From positions 1 through 64,000 of the forward strand of contig CAIQVJ010000011.1 in the NCBI GenBank assembly GCA_903875225.1: 64,000 nt of DNA, written 5' to 3'. Positions 23,896 through 34,121 of the stretch are shown piece by piece. The notes below the pieces were generated by a model. It was given only the letters and a program-made list of their open reading frames with translations, did not search any database and was not told where the DNA came from. The stretch comes from an uncultured Pseudomonadota bacterium. GTDB taxonomy: Bacteria > Myxococcota_A > UBA796 > SXON01. Made by a program: the position numbers and the translations under genes. The stretch's first letter is position 1; the number at the start of each line of letters is the position of its first letter.

Positions 23896-24812
23896 TGGGG
23901 GGCCCCCTGCCACGTCGTGGCCAGCAGGGCGATCGCGCCGGCGATCACCGCCACCATCAGGTAGCGGGGGACGATCCGGAACTGCAGCCGCGCGATGAGC
24001 GACTCCATCGTCCCGATGGCGACCACGATCCCGCCACACAGCAGCAGGTGCACCCCGACCACGGCCGCCTCGTGCTCCGAGCGACCGAGCGGACTGAGCA
24101 GCGTGGCGAGCAGGCTCACCCCGAGCGCGAGCTTGAGCCCCGATGCCGTCTGGATCGCCGCGAGCTCGGGCCCACTGTGGTCGAGCACCATGACCTCGTG
24201 CACCATGGTGAGCTCGAGGTGGGTCGCGGGGTCGTCCACGGGCAGCCGCGCGCCCTCCGCCAACACGATCACGGTGAGGGCGACGACGCTCACGAGCCAG
24301 GCCACTGCCGCCGACGCGCTGGTCGGATCGATCCGCAACGCGCCGGCGAGAGTGTGATCGCCGGTGACTGCGCCGAGCGCCCCGACGGTCAGGAGGAGCG
24401 CCGGCTCGAGGATCGTGGAGAAGGTGGCCTCACGCGCAGCGCCCATGCCCTCGAACGAGCTCCCGGTGTCGAGCGCGCCGAGGATCAGCACCGCGCGCCC
24501 CAGCCCCCAGAACGCCGCGAACACCACGAAATCGAACGGAAAGGCGACCATGGGCGGGAGCCCGAGCACGGGCACCAGACCGACGGAGGCGAGCACCGCA
24601 GCGAGCCCGACCCAGGGGCCGAGCCGGAACACCGCGGTCGTCGTCGTGCTGTAGACCGGGGTCTTGCGAAGGAGGCGCACCACGTCGTAGAGCGACTGCA
24701 GGATCGGCGGCCCGCGGCGGCCGGTCCACAACGAGCGGGTGCGGTTGATGCCCCCCACGACGAGCCAGGGCATCACAGCGGCCCCGAACAGGTTGAGGAC
24801 GACGGGGCTCAT
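23892..24812 (-). CDS. HyfC/HycD/NuoH-like membrane subunit
   Basis: The protein has 306 residues and about eight spans. RRGPPILQSLYDVVRLLRKT is the typical cytoplasmic loop of NuoH/HycD proteins; a second acidic loop (EGARLPVDDPATHLELTMVH) matches the E-channel region that connects the redox module to the proton pumps. It overlaps the NuoL-like gene upstream by ATGA and the HyfE-like gene downstream by GTGA. Confidence 0.9.
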   Translation of the reverse strand: MSPVVLNLFGAAVMPWLVVGGINRTRSLWTGRRGPPILQSLYDVVRLLRKTPVYSTTTTAVFRLGPWVGLAAVLASVGLVPVLGLPPMVAFPFDFVVFAAFWGLGRAVLILGALDTGSSFEGMGAAREATFSTILEPALLLTVGALGAVTGDHTLAGALRIDPTSASAAVAWLVSVVALTVIVLAEGARLPVDDPATHLELTMVHEVMVLDHSGPELAAIQTASGLKLALGVSLLATLLSPLGRSEHEAAVVGVHLLLCGGIVVAIGTMESLIARLQFRIVPRYLMVAVIAGAIALLATTWQGAPQ

Positions 24813-26773
24813 GACGCTCTCGCGAGCAGCGCGGCGATGAGCACGAGCACCACCCCGAGCCCGGCAGCGAACGCGAACCGGGGCTCCTCGGGAACGGCGG
24901 CGGCCGTCCGCACGAAGAGGTCCTCGCCGCGGCCGAGCACCTCGAAGATGCGGCCCTCCACCGCGTCCGGCACGTGCAGCTCCACGTGCCCGGGGCCGCG
25001 CGGGAAGATGCGCTTCGAGAGCTTGATCCGCGAGTGCTGCGGCAGGAGCGTGGCCAGCATCCGGATCAGCTGCTCACTGAACGAGCTGCCCGTGTACTGC
25101 ATCCGGGAAGTGCCCGACGGGTACCCGCAGCCCCAGGTGACGTGTCGGCGCGCGTTGCGGCCGAAGAACCAGCCCCCCGCGCAGAGCGTCGCGAGCAGGA
25201 CGACCAGCACACGCGACCCGAGCTGCACGGGCGCCACCGCAGACGTCACGACGCCGAGGCTGCCAGCTGCGCCGAAGAGGGCGAGCAGCGGGCCCATCGA
25301 GCCGAGGACAGCGACCGGCATCAGCCCCAGCGCCACGATCGCCACGCCGTGAAGCGCCATCGGCAGCAACATCGTCCCCCCGACCTCCGGGCCCACGTGC
25401 AGGGAGGGATCCCGCGGGGATCCCAGGAACGCGAGCCCGAACGCCCGAAGCATCGCGAAGGTCCCAACCGCCGCGACGAACGCCAGCAGCGCTCCGGTAG
25501 CGACGAGCGCGACGTTCGCGAGCGCGGAATGGCCCCCGCCGCCGAAGAGCCCGGCGTAGAGCACGAACTCGCTGACGAACCCGTTCAACGGCGGAAGCCC
25601 GGAGATGGCGAGCACGCCACCGAGCATCAACGCGCCGGTGGCCGGGAGGCTGCGGAGCAGGCCCCCGAGCCTGCGCAGATCCACGCAGTGCGTGGCGGTG
25701 TGGACTGCGCCGGCCGTATAGAACAGGAGGCACTTGGTGGCGGCGTGGTTGACGAGGTGGAGCGCCCCCCCGGCGATCCCGATGGCGACCAGGGCCGGCG
25801 TGTGCCAGGCCATCCCCAGATAGGCGAGGCCAAACCCCATGGCCGCGATGCCGACGTTCTCGGTGGACGAGTACCCGATGAGGCGCTTGAGGTCATGCTG
25901 CGATGCGGCGTACACCGCCCCGAACACCGCCGACGCCGTGCCAAAGGCGAGCACGGCCCACCCCATCCACTCCTCCGGGACGCCGAGCAGCAACGTGAAC
26001 CGCAAGAACGCGTAGAGGCCGGCTTTGTGGATGACTCCGGACATCAGCGCGGACACGTGCGCGGGTGCCGCCGCGTGGGCGCGGGGCAGCCACGAGTGCA
26101 CGGGGAAGAATGCGGACTTCAGCGCAAAGGAGAGCGCGAGCAGGCAGAACACGATGTTTCGCCCGCTGCTCGGCACAGCCAGGAACGCAGAGAAGGACCG
26201 CAGGTCCATCGAGCCGGTCTGACCGTGCAGGAACATGAGCGCCGCGACGAGGGCGAAGAGGCCGACGTGGGTGGACACGAGGTAGTTGAACCCCGCGAAC
26301 CTCACCTTCTGGTTGCGGTACTCCCAGATGACGAGCAGCCACGCGGCGATGGCGGCAAGCTCCCAACCGAGCAGGAACACCAGGGCGTTCTGCGCGGTGT
26401 AGATGATCAGGAACGACAGCGAGACGACGTTCAACAACGCAAAATGCTGTGCGCCGTGCCGCCCGTGGGCGATCGAGAGCTTGAGGTAGCCGGCCGCGTA
26501 GATCGTGCCGAGGAGCGTGAGCGGCAAGGACCACACGAGAAAGAACGCCGAGAGCGCGTCCGCGTGGGTGTCGACCACGTCCAGCGGGAACCCGAGCACC
26601 CAGGTCGCGTCCCACACCTCTCCGCGCAGGAGCACCGGGAGGATGGCGTAGACCGTGAGCGCAGAGGCGATGGCCTGGGAGGCGATCGCCATGACCGCCG
26701 GGTGTCGGCGGGGCAGGAAGGTGAGGAACGCCCCCGCGATGAGGAAGCCCGCGGCGATCAGCAGGAGCGTCAC
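24809..26773 (-). CDS. HyfB/NuoL-like proton-pumping membrane subunit
   Basis: The protein has 654 residues and about 16 spans. It belongs to the NuoL/HyfB antiporter-like family: KSAFFPVHSWLPRAHAAAPA and SALMSGVIHKAGLYAFLRF are signature segments, with the trans-membrane Lys and His expected for proton transfer. The soluble loop near residue 560 (RRHVTWGCGYPSGTSRMQYT) resembles the C-terminal region of HyfB proteins. Its ATG overlaps the regulator stop by 4 bp, so it is the first structural gene of the operon. Confidence 0.9.
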   Translation of the reverse strand: MTLLLIAAGFLIAGAFLTFLPRRHPAVMAIASQAIASALTVYAILPVLLRGEVWDATWVLGFPLDVVDTHADALSAFFLVWSLPLTLLGTIYAAGYLKLSIAHGRHGAQHFALLNVVSLSFLIIYTAQNALVFLLGWELAAIAAWLLVIWEYRNQKVRFAGFNYLVSTHVGLFALVAALMFLHGQTGSMDLRSFSAFLAVPSSGRNIVFCLLALSFALKSAFFPVHSWLPRAHAAAPAHVSALMSGVIHKAGLYAFLRFTLLLGVPEEWMGWAVLAFGTASAVFGAVYAASQHDLKRLIGYSSTENVGIAAMGFGLAYLGMAWHTPALVAIGIAGGALHLVNHAATKCLLFYTAGAVHTATHCVDLRRLGGLLRSLPATGALMLGGVLAISGLPPLNGFVSEFVLYAGLFGGGGHSALANVALVATGALLAFVAAVGTFAMLRAFGLAFLGSPRDPSLHVGPEVGGTMLLPMALHGVAIVALGLMPVAVLGSMGPLLALFGAAGSLGVVTSAVAPVQLGSRVLVVLLATLCAGGWFFGRNARRHVTWGCGYPSGTSRMQYTGSSFSEQLIRMLATLLPQHSRIKLSKRIFPRGPGHVELHVPDAVEGRIFEVLGRGEDLFVRTAAAVPEEPRFAFAAGLGVVLVLIAALLARAS

Positions 26774-27459
26774 TCCGCCCCTCCGCTCGGGCGGTGGAAC
26801 GATGCCGCGAGCCGCCGGGCCTCCTTGAGGATCGCGTCACGCGGATGGTGTTCGAGCACGGCGGTCCGGAATGCCGGGTCTGCCAGGGCGAACAGCGTCT
26901 CGATGTGCAGCCGCAGGATGCTGCGCACCGTGGGGCCCACCACCAGCAGGAGGATCGACACCGGCGCTCCGTCGGTGGCGGCCCAGTCGACGGGATGGTC
27001 CAGGTAGCAGAGGCTCACGGTCGCGCGCCGGATCTCGATCCGCAGCGGGTTGCGGAGGTGCGGCACGGCAAACCCGCCCCCGATCGCCGTGGGTGCGAGA
27101 TCCTCCCGCGCGATCAGGGCCTGGGCGAGCTGATCGTGTTCCTCCACCAGGCGCAGCGCGGGTGCCGCGCCCCGCAGGACGGCATCGCGCGTCTCCCCCC
27201 CCAGCCGGTAGTGGATGCCCCCTCCCTCCAGCGCCGCATCGAAGCGGGGCAGCGGATCCTCCGGGCGGCTCACCACGAGGTCCACATGCGCCGGCGCCGT
27301 CAGGCGATGCGCCTGCGCCCACTCGATCAGCTCCGCCCGGTCGAACCGGTACTGCTTGTTCACCCGGTACCCGGGGAGCCGGCCCTCCCCCAGCCATCGG
27401 TAGATGGTCTTGGTGGAGACGTTGAGCGCCTTCGCCGCATCTTGAACGCTCAAGCGCAT
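26770..27459 (-). CDS. transcription regulator with MerR/excisionase-type HTH and PTS EIIA(Ntr)-like domain
   Basis: The protein has 229 residues. Residues 1-50 form a single-domain MerR/BldC/excisionase-type helix-turn-helix (LSVQDAAKALNVSTKTIYRW, then a wing with YRVNKQYRFD). Residues about 75-229 match EIIA of the fructose/PtsN family; the phosphorylatable His is H134 in AIGGGFAVPHLRNP. This suggests DNA binding controlled by the phosphorylation state of a PTS or nitrogen-PTS relay. The ATG at 27459 is the only start in line with the HTH. It heads the Ehr-like operon with a 4-bp overlap, and four 10-bp repeats lie just before it, so it probably controls its own operon. Confidence 0.88.
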   Translation of the reverse strand: MRLSVQDAAKALNVSTKTIYRWLGEGRLPGYRVNKQYRFDRAELIEWAQAHRLTAPAHVDLVVSRPEDPLPRFDAALEGGGIHYRLGGETRDAVLRGAAPALRLVEEHDQLAQALIAREDLAPTAIGGGFAVPHLRNPLRIEIRRATVSLCYLDHPVDWAATDGAPVSILLLVVGPTVRSILRLHIETLFALADPAFRTAVLEHHPRDAILKEARRLAASFHRPSGGAE

Positions 27460-27465
27460 GATGCT

Positions 27466-27505
27466 GGACTTTGTTGGACATTGGCGAACATTGCGGGACA
27501 CCCAT
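27466..27505. promoter_or_regulatory. four 10-bp phased direct repeats, likely operator of the Ehr-like operon
   Basis: The plus strand reads GGACTTTGTT, GGACATTGGC, GAACATTGCG and GGACACCCAT at 27466, 27476, 27486 and 27496. The spacing is exactly 10 bp, one helical turn, with consensus GGACATTGnn. The array lies between the candidate -10 box and the regulator ATG. BldC-type HTH proteins bind head-to-tail on direct repeats, which fits this arrangement; the link to this regulator is inferred. Confidence 0.65.
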
Positions 27506-27530
27506 AGCCGATCCGTGCCCACGCCGTCAA
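27502..27530 (-). promoter_or_regulatory. candidate sigma70-type promoter of the Ehr-like operon
   Basis: On the minus strand TTGACG (27525-27530) is followed after 17 bases by CTATGG (27502-27507), or after 18 by TATGGG. The -35 box matches five of six consensus positions. Transcription would begin inside the direct-repeat array, so a protein bound to it would block RNA polymerase. Confidence 0.4.
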
Positions 27531-27569
27531 GACCTTTGGCACCCCCACCCGCTGGGTTAGGCCACCAAC

Positions 27570-28100
27570 GTGCCTTCCCGCCGCCAATTCCTCGCGCTGG
27601 TCGCGGCACTGCCCGCCGTGCTCGCCACTCCCGGAAGTGCGCTCGGCGCACCTCAGGACGAGGCGGGCCCCGGCTGGGACGAGTCCGACGTCGCCGTGCT
27701 CCGCGGCTTCCTGGCCGCCGTGTTCGGCCCGGGCAGCGAGCGCACGGATGCCATCGAGGCCCTCACCGCCTCGCTTTCCTGGCTCGACGACGAGCGCAAG
27801 CCCCTCGTCGCCGCCCTCCCCGCGATCTTCGACCAGGCGTCGCGCGTGCTCGTCCCGACCCTCGCGGCCTTCCACACGCTCCGTCCGGAAGAGCAGGCTG
27901 CCGCGGTGGCCAACTGGTCAGCCTCGTCCCTCGGCTTTCGTCGGCAGATCTTCAACGCGCTCCGGACGCTGCTCCTCGCCCACGCCTACGCGGATCCCGT
28001 GACGTGGGAGGCGATCGGCTACCCCGGGCCCTGGCTCGGCCGCATCGATCTGCCCGCCCACCCGCTGCGGTTCGGCGCCGTGATCCCGGGAACGCCGTGA
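27570..28100 (+). CDS. Tat-exported gluconate 2-dehydrogenase subunit 3-like protein
   Basis: The protein has 176 residues from a GTG start. The N-terminus SRRQFLALVAALPAVLA is a twin-arginine signal. The mature part is a mostly helical small-subunit type (LRGFLAAVFGPGSERTDAIE) like the gamma subunit of membrane-bound gluconate or related GMC dehydrogenases, which escorts the FAD subunit across the membrane by its Tat signal. The GTGA overlap with the GMC oxidoreductase gene supports a stable pair. Confidence 0.8.
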   Translation: MPSRRQFLALVAALPAVLATPGSALGAPQDEAGPGWDESDVAVLRGFLAAVFGPGSERTDAIEALTASLSWLDDERKPLVAALPAIFDQASRVLVPTLAAFHTLRPEEQAAAVANWSASSLGFRRQIFNALRTLLLAHAYADPVTWEAIGYPGPWLGRIDLPAHPLRFGAVIPGTP

Positions 28101-29611
28101 TCGTCCCCGCGAGCATGCTCACCGCCCCGCTCACGCTCACCGCACAGGTGGTGGTCGTGGGGAGCGGCGCCGGGGGTGCCCTCGCAGCCGAGCGGATCGC
28201 CCGGGCGGGAAAGGACGTGGTGGTGCTCGAGGCCGGGCCCTTCGTCCCCGCGGCCCGGATGAACCAGCGGGAGCGCGAGATGATGCGCCTCCTGTACTGG
28301 GAGGGCGGCATGCGCGCGACCGAGGACGGTGGCATGGGGGTGCTGCACGGGCGGGGTCTCGGCGGCAGCACCGTGGTGAACTACCTCGACTGCTTCCGGA
28401 CGCCCGCACGGGTGCTGGATCACTGGGCCGACGCCCGCGGGCTGCCCGAGCTGACCCCCGGGAAGATGGCGCCCCGGTTCGACCGGATCTTCGAGGTGCT
28501 GGGCGTGCAGAAGCTGCCGGAGTCCGGGCTGAACCCGAACAACCGCAAGCTGATGGAGGGCGGGCGCGCGCTCGGCTGGCAGGGCGACACGTTCCATCGC
28601 AACGCCAACCAGTGCTACGGCTCCGGCTTCTGTGACCTCGGTTGCGCCTACAACGCCAAGCAGTCGGCCGCGATCACGTTCATCCCCCTCGCGATGGCGG
28701 CCGGCGCGCGGGTGTACACCGAGGTGCGCGTGGACCGCGTGCTCTTCGACGCCGGCCGCGCGGTGGGGGTCTCCGGCATGGCGCTCGACGCCGACCGCAA
28801 GCCCATACAGCCGGTCACCGTGCACGCAGAGACCGTGGTCGTGTCGTGCGGCGCCATCGAATCCGCCCACCTGCTCCTCCGCTCGGGCACGCCCGACGCC
28901 TCCGGCCAGCTGGGGCGCAACCTGTACCTGCACCCCAGCTGCCCCGTGGTCGGCCATTTCCCCGGCGAGCGCATCGCCAATTATGAAGGGGTCAAGCAGG
29001 GCTACTACATCGGGGAGTTCTCCGGGCCGCTCTCCGGGCACCCCGACGACTTCCTGCTCGAGGGCATCGGCGCGCCCCCCGGCATCGCCGCCACCGTGTT
29101 CTCCGGGCTCGGCGCCGAGCGGCAGGCCACGTTCGCGCACCTGAACGAATACGCCGTCGTCGGCGTCCTGCTCCGCGACCTCGACACCGGAACGGTGACC
29201 TCCGGAGCGGGCCGCCCGAAGATCACCTACGCGCTCTCCCGGGCCGACGGGCTGCGGATGCAACGCGGGGTGCTCGCCGCTGCCCGAGCCATGCTCGCCG
29301 CGGGTGCGGCTGTCTCCCTCACCTCGCACAACCCCGCGCGGATCCTCCGCACCGAGGCGGACTTCGGGCGCGTGCTGGACACGCCGCTCGACCCCGGCGC
29401 CATGGCCATGTTCAGCTTCCACCAGATGGGCACCTGCCGCATGGGCGACCGCCGCGACCGCGACGTGGTGAACCCGGAGGGGCGGTTCTGGGAGGTGCCG
29501 GGGCTGTATGTCGCCGACTCGTCGATCTTCCCGGAGTCGTCGGGTGTGAACCCGCAGATCACCGTCTACGGGCTCGCCGACGTCGTCGCCGAGGGGATCG
29601 CCAGCCGATGA
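28097..29611 (+). CDS. GMC-family FAD oxidoreductase
   Basis: The protein has 504 residues. The Rossmann FAD-binding motif is VVVVGSGAGGALAAERIARA near residue 18, followed by the acidic end of strand 2 (VVLEAG). The GMC signature HGRGLGGSTVVNY lies near 92. The C-terminal GMC domain has FHQMGTCRMG with the catalytic-type His and SSGVNPQITVYG with the Asn. A Cys-rich segment (QCYGSGFCDLGCAYNAKQS) is typical of the alcohol-oxidase-like branch. No signal of its own: it is probably carried out by the Tat partner. The substrate, an alcohol or sugar alcohol, cannot be named. It overlaps both neighbours by 4 bp. Confidence 0.9.
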   Translation: MIVPASMLTAPLTLTAQVVVVGSGAGGALAAERIARAGKDVVVLEAGPFVPAARMNQREREMMRLLYWEGGMRATEDGGMGVLHGRGLGGSTVVNYLDCFRTPARVLDHWADARGLPELTPGKMAPRFDRIFEVLGVQKLPESGLNPNNRKLMEGGRALGWQGDTFHRNANQCYGSGFCDLGCAYNAKQSAAITFIPLAMAAGARVYTEVRVDRVLFDAGRAVGVSGMALDADRKPIQPVTVHAETVVVSCGAIESAHLLLRSGTPDASGQLGRNLYLHPSCPVVGHFPGERIANYEGVKQGYYIGEFSGPLSGHPDDFLLEGIGAPPGIAATVFSGLGAERQATFAHLNEYAVVGVLLRDLDTGTVTSGAGRPKITYALSRADGLRMQRGVLAAARAMLAAGAAVSLTSHNPARILRTEADFGRVLDTPLDPGAMAMFSFHQMGTCRMGDRRDRDVVNPEGRFWEVPGLYVADSSIFPESSGVNPQITVYGLADVVAEGIASR

Positions 29612-30614
29612 TCAAGTACATCGGCTCCAAGCGACGACTGCTCCCCCTCATCGTCGAGACGGTGCGGGAGTTGTGCCCCACGGGGACCGTGATCGACCTC
29701 TTCTCCGGCACGGGGCGCGTCGGCCACGCGCTCAAGGGCGAAGGCTACCGTGTGCTCTGCAACGATCACAACGCCTTCGCGGCGACGCTGGCGCGCTGCT
29801 ACGTGCAGGCCGATGCCGAGGACGTGGTGGCCGCCGCCCAACTGATCCACGAATTCAACCAACTCCCAGGCAGCCCGGGCTACTTCACGGAGACGTTCTG
29901 CAGGGAGAGCCGCTTCTTCCAGCCGAGGAACGGCGCTCGCGTGGACGCGATCCGCGCGGCGATCGTGCAGAAGTCGCTCGACCCGGAGTTGGAGGCCGTC
30001 GTGCTCGTCTCGCTGATGGAGGCGGCCGACCGCGTCGACTCCACGACCGGGGTGCAGATGGCCTACCTCAAGCAGTGGGCACCCCGCGCCCACAAGGATC
30101 TCGAGCTACGCATGCCCGCGGTCCTCCCCCGCGCCCCCGCGGGAAAGGGCGCCGCGTTCCAGTTGGACGCCGTCGCGGCAGCCGCACAGTTGCACGGCGA
30201 CGTGCTCTACCTCGACCCGCCCTACAACCAACACAGCTACCTGGGGAACTACCACATCTGGGAGTCCCTGGTTCGGTGGGACAAGCCCGAGGTCTACGGG
30301 GTCGCGTGCAAGCGGGTGGACGTCCGCGAGAGGACCAGCGTGTTCAACAAGCGCAGGCTGGCCTTCGAGGCCCTGCGCACCATCGTCCGATCGAGCCCCG
30401 CGCGGGCCCTCGTCGTCTCGTTCAGCAACGAGGGCTACGTGACGCAGGAGGAGATGATCGGGTTGTTGAGCGAGCGCGGCGAGGTCCGGGTGGTGACCCG
30501 CGACTTCAAGCGCTACGTCGGGGCCCAGATTGGCATCTACAACCCCGACGGGGATCGCGTGGGCGAGATCTCCCACCTGCGGAACCAGGAGTACGTCTTC
30601 ATCGTGGGCGGGGC

Positions 30615-30621
<7 letters not shown>
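29608..30621 (+). CDS. D12-class (Dam-like) adenine-specific DNA methyltransferase
   Basis: The protein has 337 residues. Motif X is KYIGSKRRLLP at residue 3, the SAM-binding motif I is VIDLFSGTGRVGHA near 28, and the catalytic motif IV is DPPY (203-206), in the order of class alpha N6-adenine methylases. No restriction endonuclease is adjacent, so it is an orphan methylase. Its ATG overlaps the GMC oxidoreductase stop (ATGA), and its stop overlaps the next lipoprotein start. Placement inside a surface or redox operon is odd and may reflect a transferred gene captured by read-through. Confidence 0.88.
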
Positions 30622-32399
<1,778 letters not shown>

Positions 32400-32408
<9 letters not shown>

Positions 32409-32650
32409 CCCCCGCCCGCCCACGCAACACCCCTACTGCCCCGGCAGCGGCCGTCCACAGCGCGACGCAGGTGTCCTCGTCCGAGGGCAGCGGCTCGATG
32501 AGCAGATCGTAGCCGGCGACCGCAGGGTTCCCGGCGTATCGGCCCGCCAGCGGGCGCAGACCTCGATCGTGGCGGCCTGCGCGTCGGGGTCGGCGGTGAA
32601 CGCATCGGCCTGGCCGCCGGGCGCTGCGTGCACACCGAGCACGACCCGAC
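32400..32650 (-). pseudogene. frameshifted remnant of a GH5-type glycoside hydrolase
   Basis: On the minus strand one frame reads VLGVHAAPGGQADAFT down to TIEVCARW, then a second frame continues from about 32556 with RYAGNPAVAGYDLLIEPLPS. Together these match the core of cellulase-family (GH5) enzymes, where H-A-A-P-G-G-Q precedes and N-E-P carries the acid/base Glu. Here the N-E-P is I-E-P and a one-base shift separates the parts. Both ends are missing, so it is a dead fragment. It overlaps the end of the MopE lipoprotein gene by about 9 bp. Confidence 0.65.
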
Positions 32651-32734
32651 ACCGTGCCGATCGCGTTTCTGCAACGGGGCTTTTGGCGTGACGAAGAGCT
32701 TGCGGAGACGGCCCGGGGGGTGTACCCTGCCGGG

Positions 32735-33304
32735 GTGTGCTCACCGACCGGCCCTTCATCCTCCTCCTTCCCCACTCGAGCGTTCCTCGGCCGGGTACTG
32801 ACACTGGCTCTCGCAACGGGCTGCGGCCAGAAAAATGTGGAGAAGGTCGTAGTGGATACCGGGCCGGTCTGCGACTCGCCGACCACGCAGGGGCGCTCCT
32901 TGGACTCCTCCTTTCCCGGTGTGGGCGTTGGGTTGATGAACCAACTCTACTGGCGCTCCGCCGACGCGGAATTGGAGCTGCGAACCTACACGCCGACGGG
33001 GACATTGCCGGTGGATGGTGCCGTGGATTTCACGTACGATGGCGTCAACGCCGTGGAACTCACGCGGATCTGTGGGGCCGAGTTCTTTGATTGGTCGTGC
33101 GGCGAGACCATCGACTGCTGGAAGGCCACGTCCGGCACGGTCCACGTCAGCGGCGTCCTCACCGAGCCTGAAGACCCGTCCAGCGACCAGGGCTGCTGCG
33201 GAGGCATCCTCGACGTCGAGCTACAGTCGATCGTCTTCGACAACGACGCCCGGATCGATGACCTGCAGTCGACGGTTCACTATTCGAACAACATCGACGG
33301 GTGA
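32735..33304 (+). CDS. small lipoprotein of unknown function
   Basis: The protein has 189 residues from the GTG at 32735, which places a hydrophobic signal and lipobox (LALATGC) near residue 24. A GTG at 32654 would add 27 residues that do not look like a signal peptide. The mature part contains six or more Cys, including CGETIDCW and CCGGILDVE, suggesting disulfides in an exported fold. I do not recognise the family. It stands alone between the GH5 relic and a convergent gene. Confidence 0.65.
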   Translation: MCSPTGPSSSSFPTRAFLGRVLTLALATGCGQKNVEKVVVDTGPVCDSPTTQGRSLDSSFPGVGVGLMNQLYWRSADAELELRTYTPTGTLPVDGAVDFTYDGVNAVELTRICGAEFFDWSCGETIDCWKATSGTVHVSGVLTEPEDPSSDQGCCGGILDVELQSIVFDNDARIDDLQSTVHYSNNIDG

Positions 33305-33405
33305 GCCCTTCCCCGGATGACCGCCACCCACGATCTCACCGCCGGCCCCGCCCAATTCACCCTCGCGGCGACCGGCCGGCCGGTGCGCAACGCGGGCGTA
33401 GGCCA

Positions 33406-33867
33406 TCACCCACCGCTGCGGATCGTCTCCAACTCTTCGAGATACCGCGCACTCCCAACCCCGACCTGCGCGTAGACCGTGCTCCCCGCGCCCCAGACGG
33501 TGAGGCCCGTGGTCGGGAACACGTACTGATCCGCGCTGTAGCGGTGTCGGGACGGGTCCGGCTCCCGCGCGGCCATGCGCGCGAACAGGCTCCGGCCCAC
33601 GGTCCCGAACACATCCAGCCCGTCGAAGACGACCCTGAACGCCGCGTGGGACCCCACGCCAACAAAGTCGCACCGGTCGTCCTCGCCGTATTCGATCTCG
33701 ATCGCCCCGTCGCAGAAGCGATCGACCGCGCCGCCGGAGCCGGCGAGGCAGCCCGGACCCAACACGGCGACGATGGCATCGCGGTTCTCGGCTCGGAGCG
33801 CGCCCAATCGAAGGGGGCCGAGGCCGAGGCCGGGGACGAGATCGAGGAGCACGGGGGGAGGGGGCAT
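33406..33867 (-). CDS. conserved-type hypothetical protein
   Basis: The protein has 153 residues from the ATG at 33867; a start at 33912 would add a Pro-rich leader. The opening LGLGPLRLGALRAENRDAIV resembles the start of small cytoplasmic proteins in which a 'G-x-L-x-L-G-M' hairpin precedes alternating strands, but no family can be named. No signal peptide or Cys pattern is seen. It is convergent with the lipoprotein gene at 32.7-33.3 kb, with a 101-bp gap that holds nothing recognisable. Confidence 0.6.
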   Translation of the reverse strand: MPPPPVLLDLVPGLGLGPLRLGALRAENRDAIVAVLGPGCLAGSGGAVDRFCDGAIEIEYGEDDRCDFVGVGSHAAFRVVFDGLDVFGTVGRSLFARMAAREPDPSRHRYSADQYVFPTTGLTVWGAGSTVYAQVGVGSARYLEELETIRSGG

Positions 33868-33917
33868 CGGGACTCGGCTAACGTGCCGCGGCGAGCGCGC
33901 GGGCGGGGGCACGTGAC

Positions 33918-34121
33918 ATGGGAGAGGCGGCCCTCGACCGTACCCCGGATCCCCCGGTTACCGGCAAGCCCGATGTGCTTCTCCCTCGCCCTGTCGTCCC
34001 TCGCGCTGCTCTCGCCGGCCCACGCCGCCCCGCCCTCCGATCCTGGTTCGACTACGGCCCCGCCGACGGCATCCACGGCTTCCTGCCCGCCGCGCACACG
34101 GCGATAGGATGGGCCTTCTGA
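33918..34121 (+). other. doubtful small frame, possibly a frameshifted secreted-protein remnant
   Basis: From 33973 one plus frame encodes a good signal peptide (MCFSLALSSLALLSPAHA). Another frame of the same stretch ends with SWFDYGPADGIHGFLPAAH and a TGA that overlaps the next ATG (TGATG at 34119-34123). The two parts together would look like a small secreted protein broken by a frameshift. Neither frame alone is convincing. Confidence 0.2.

Noticed and set aside
24974..27007. Plus-strand open frame of 677 codons opposite the NuoL-like gene
   Set aside because: Highly charged, low-complexity Glu/Arg sequence typical of antisense to a membrane protein gene.
27530..27560. TTTGGCAC...CCCGC looked like a sigma54 promoter for the GMC operon
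   Set aside because: The distance between the GG and GC elements is one base too long and the -12 element lacks TT.
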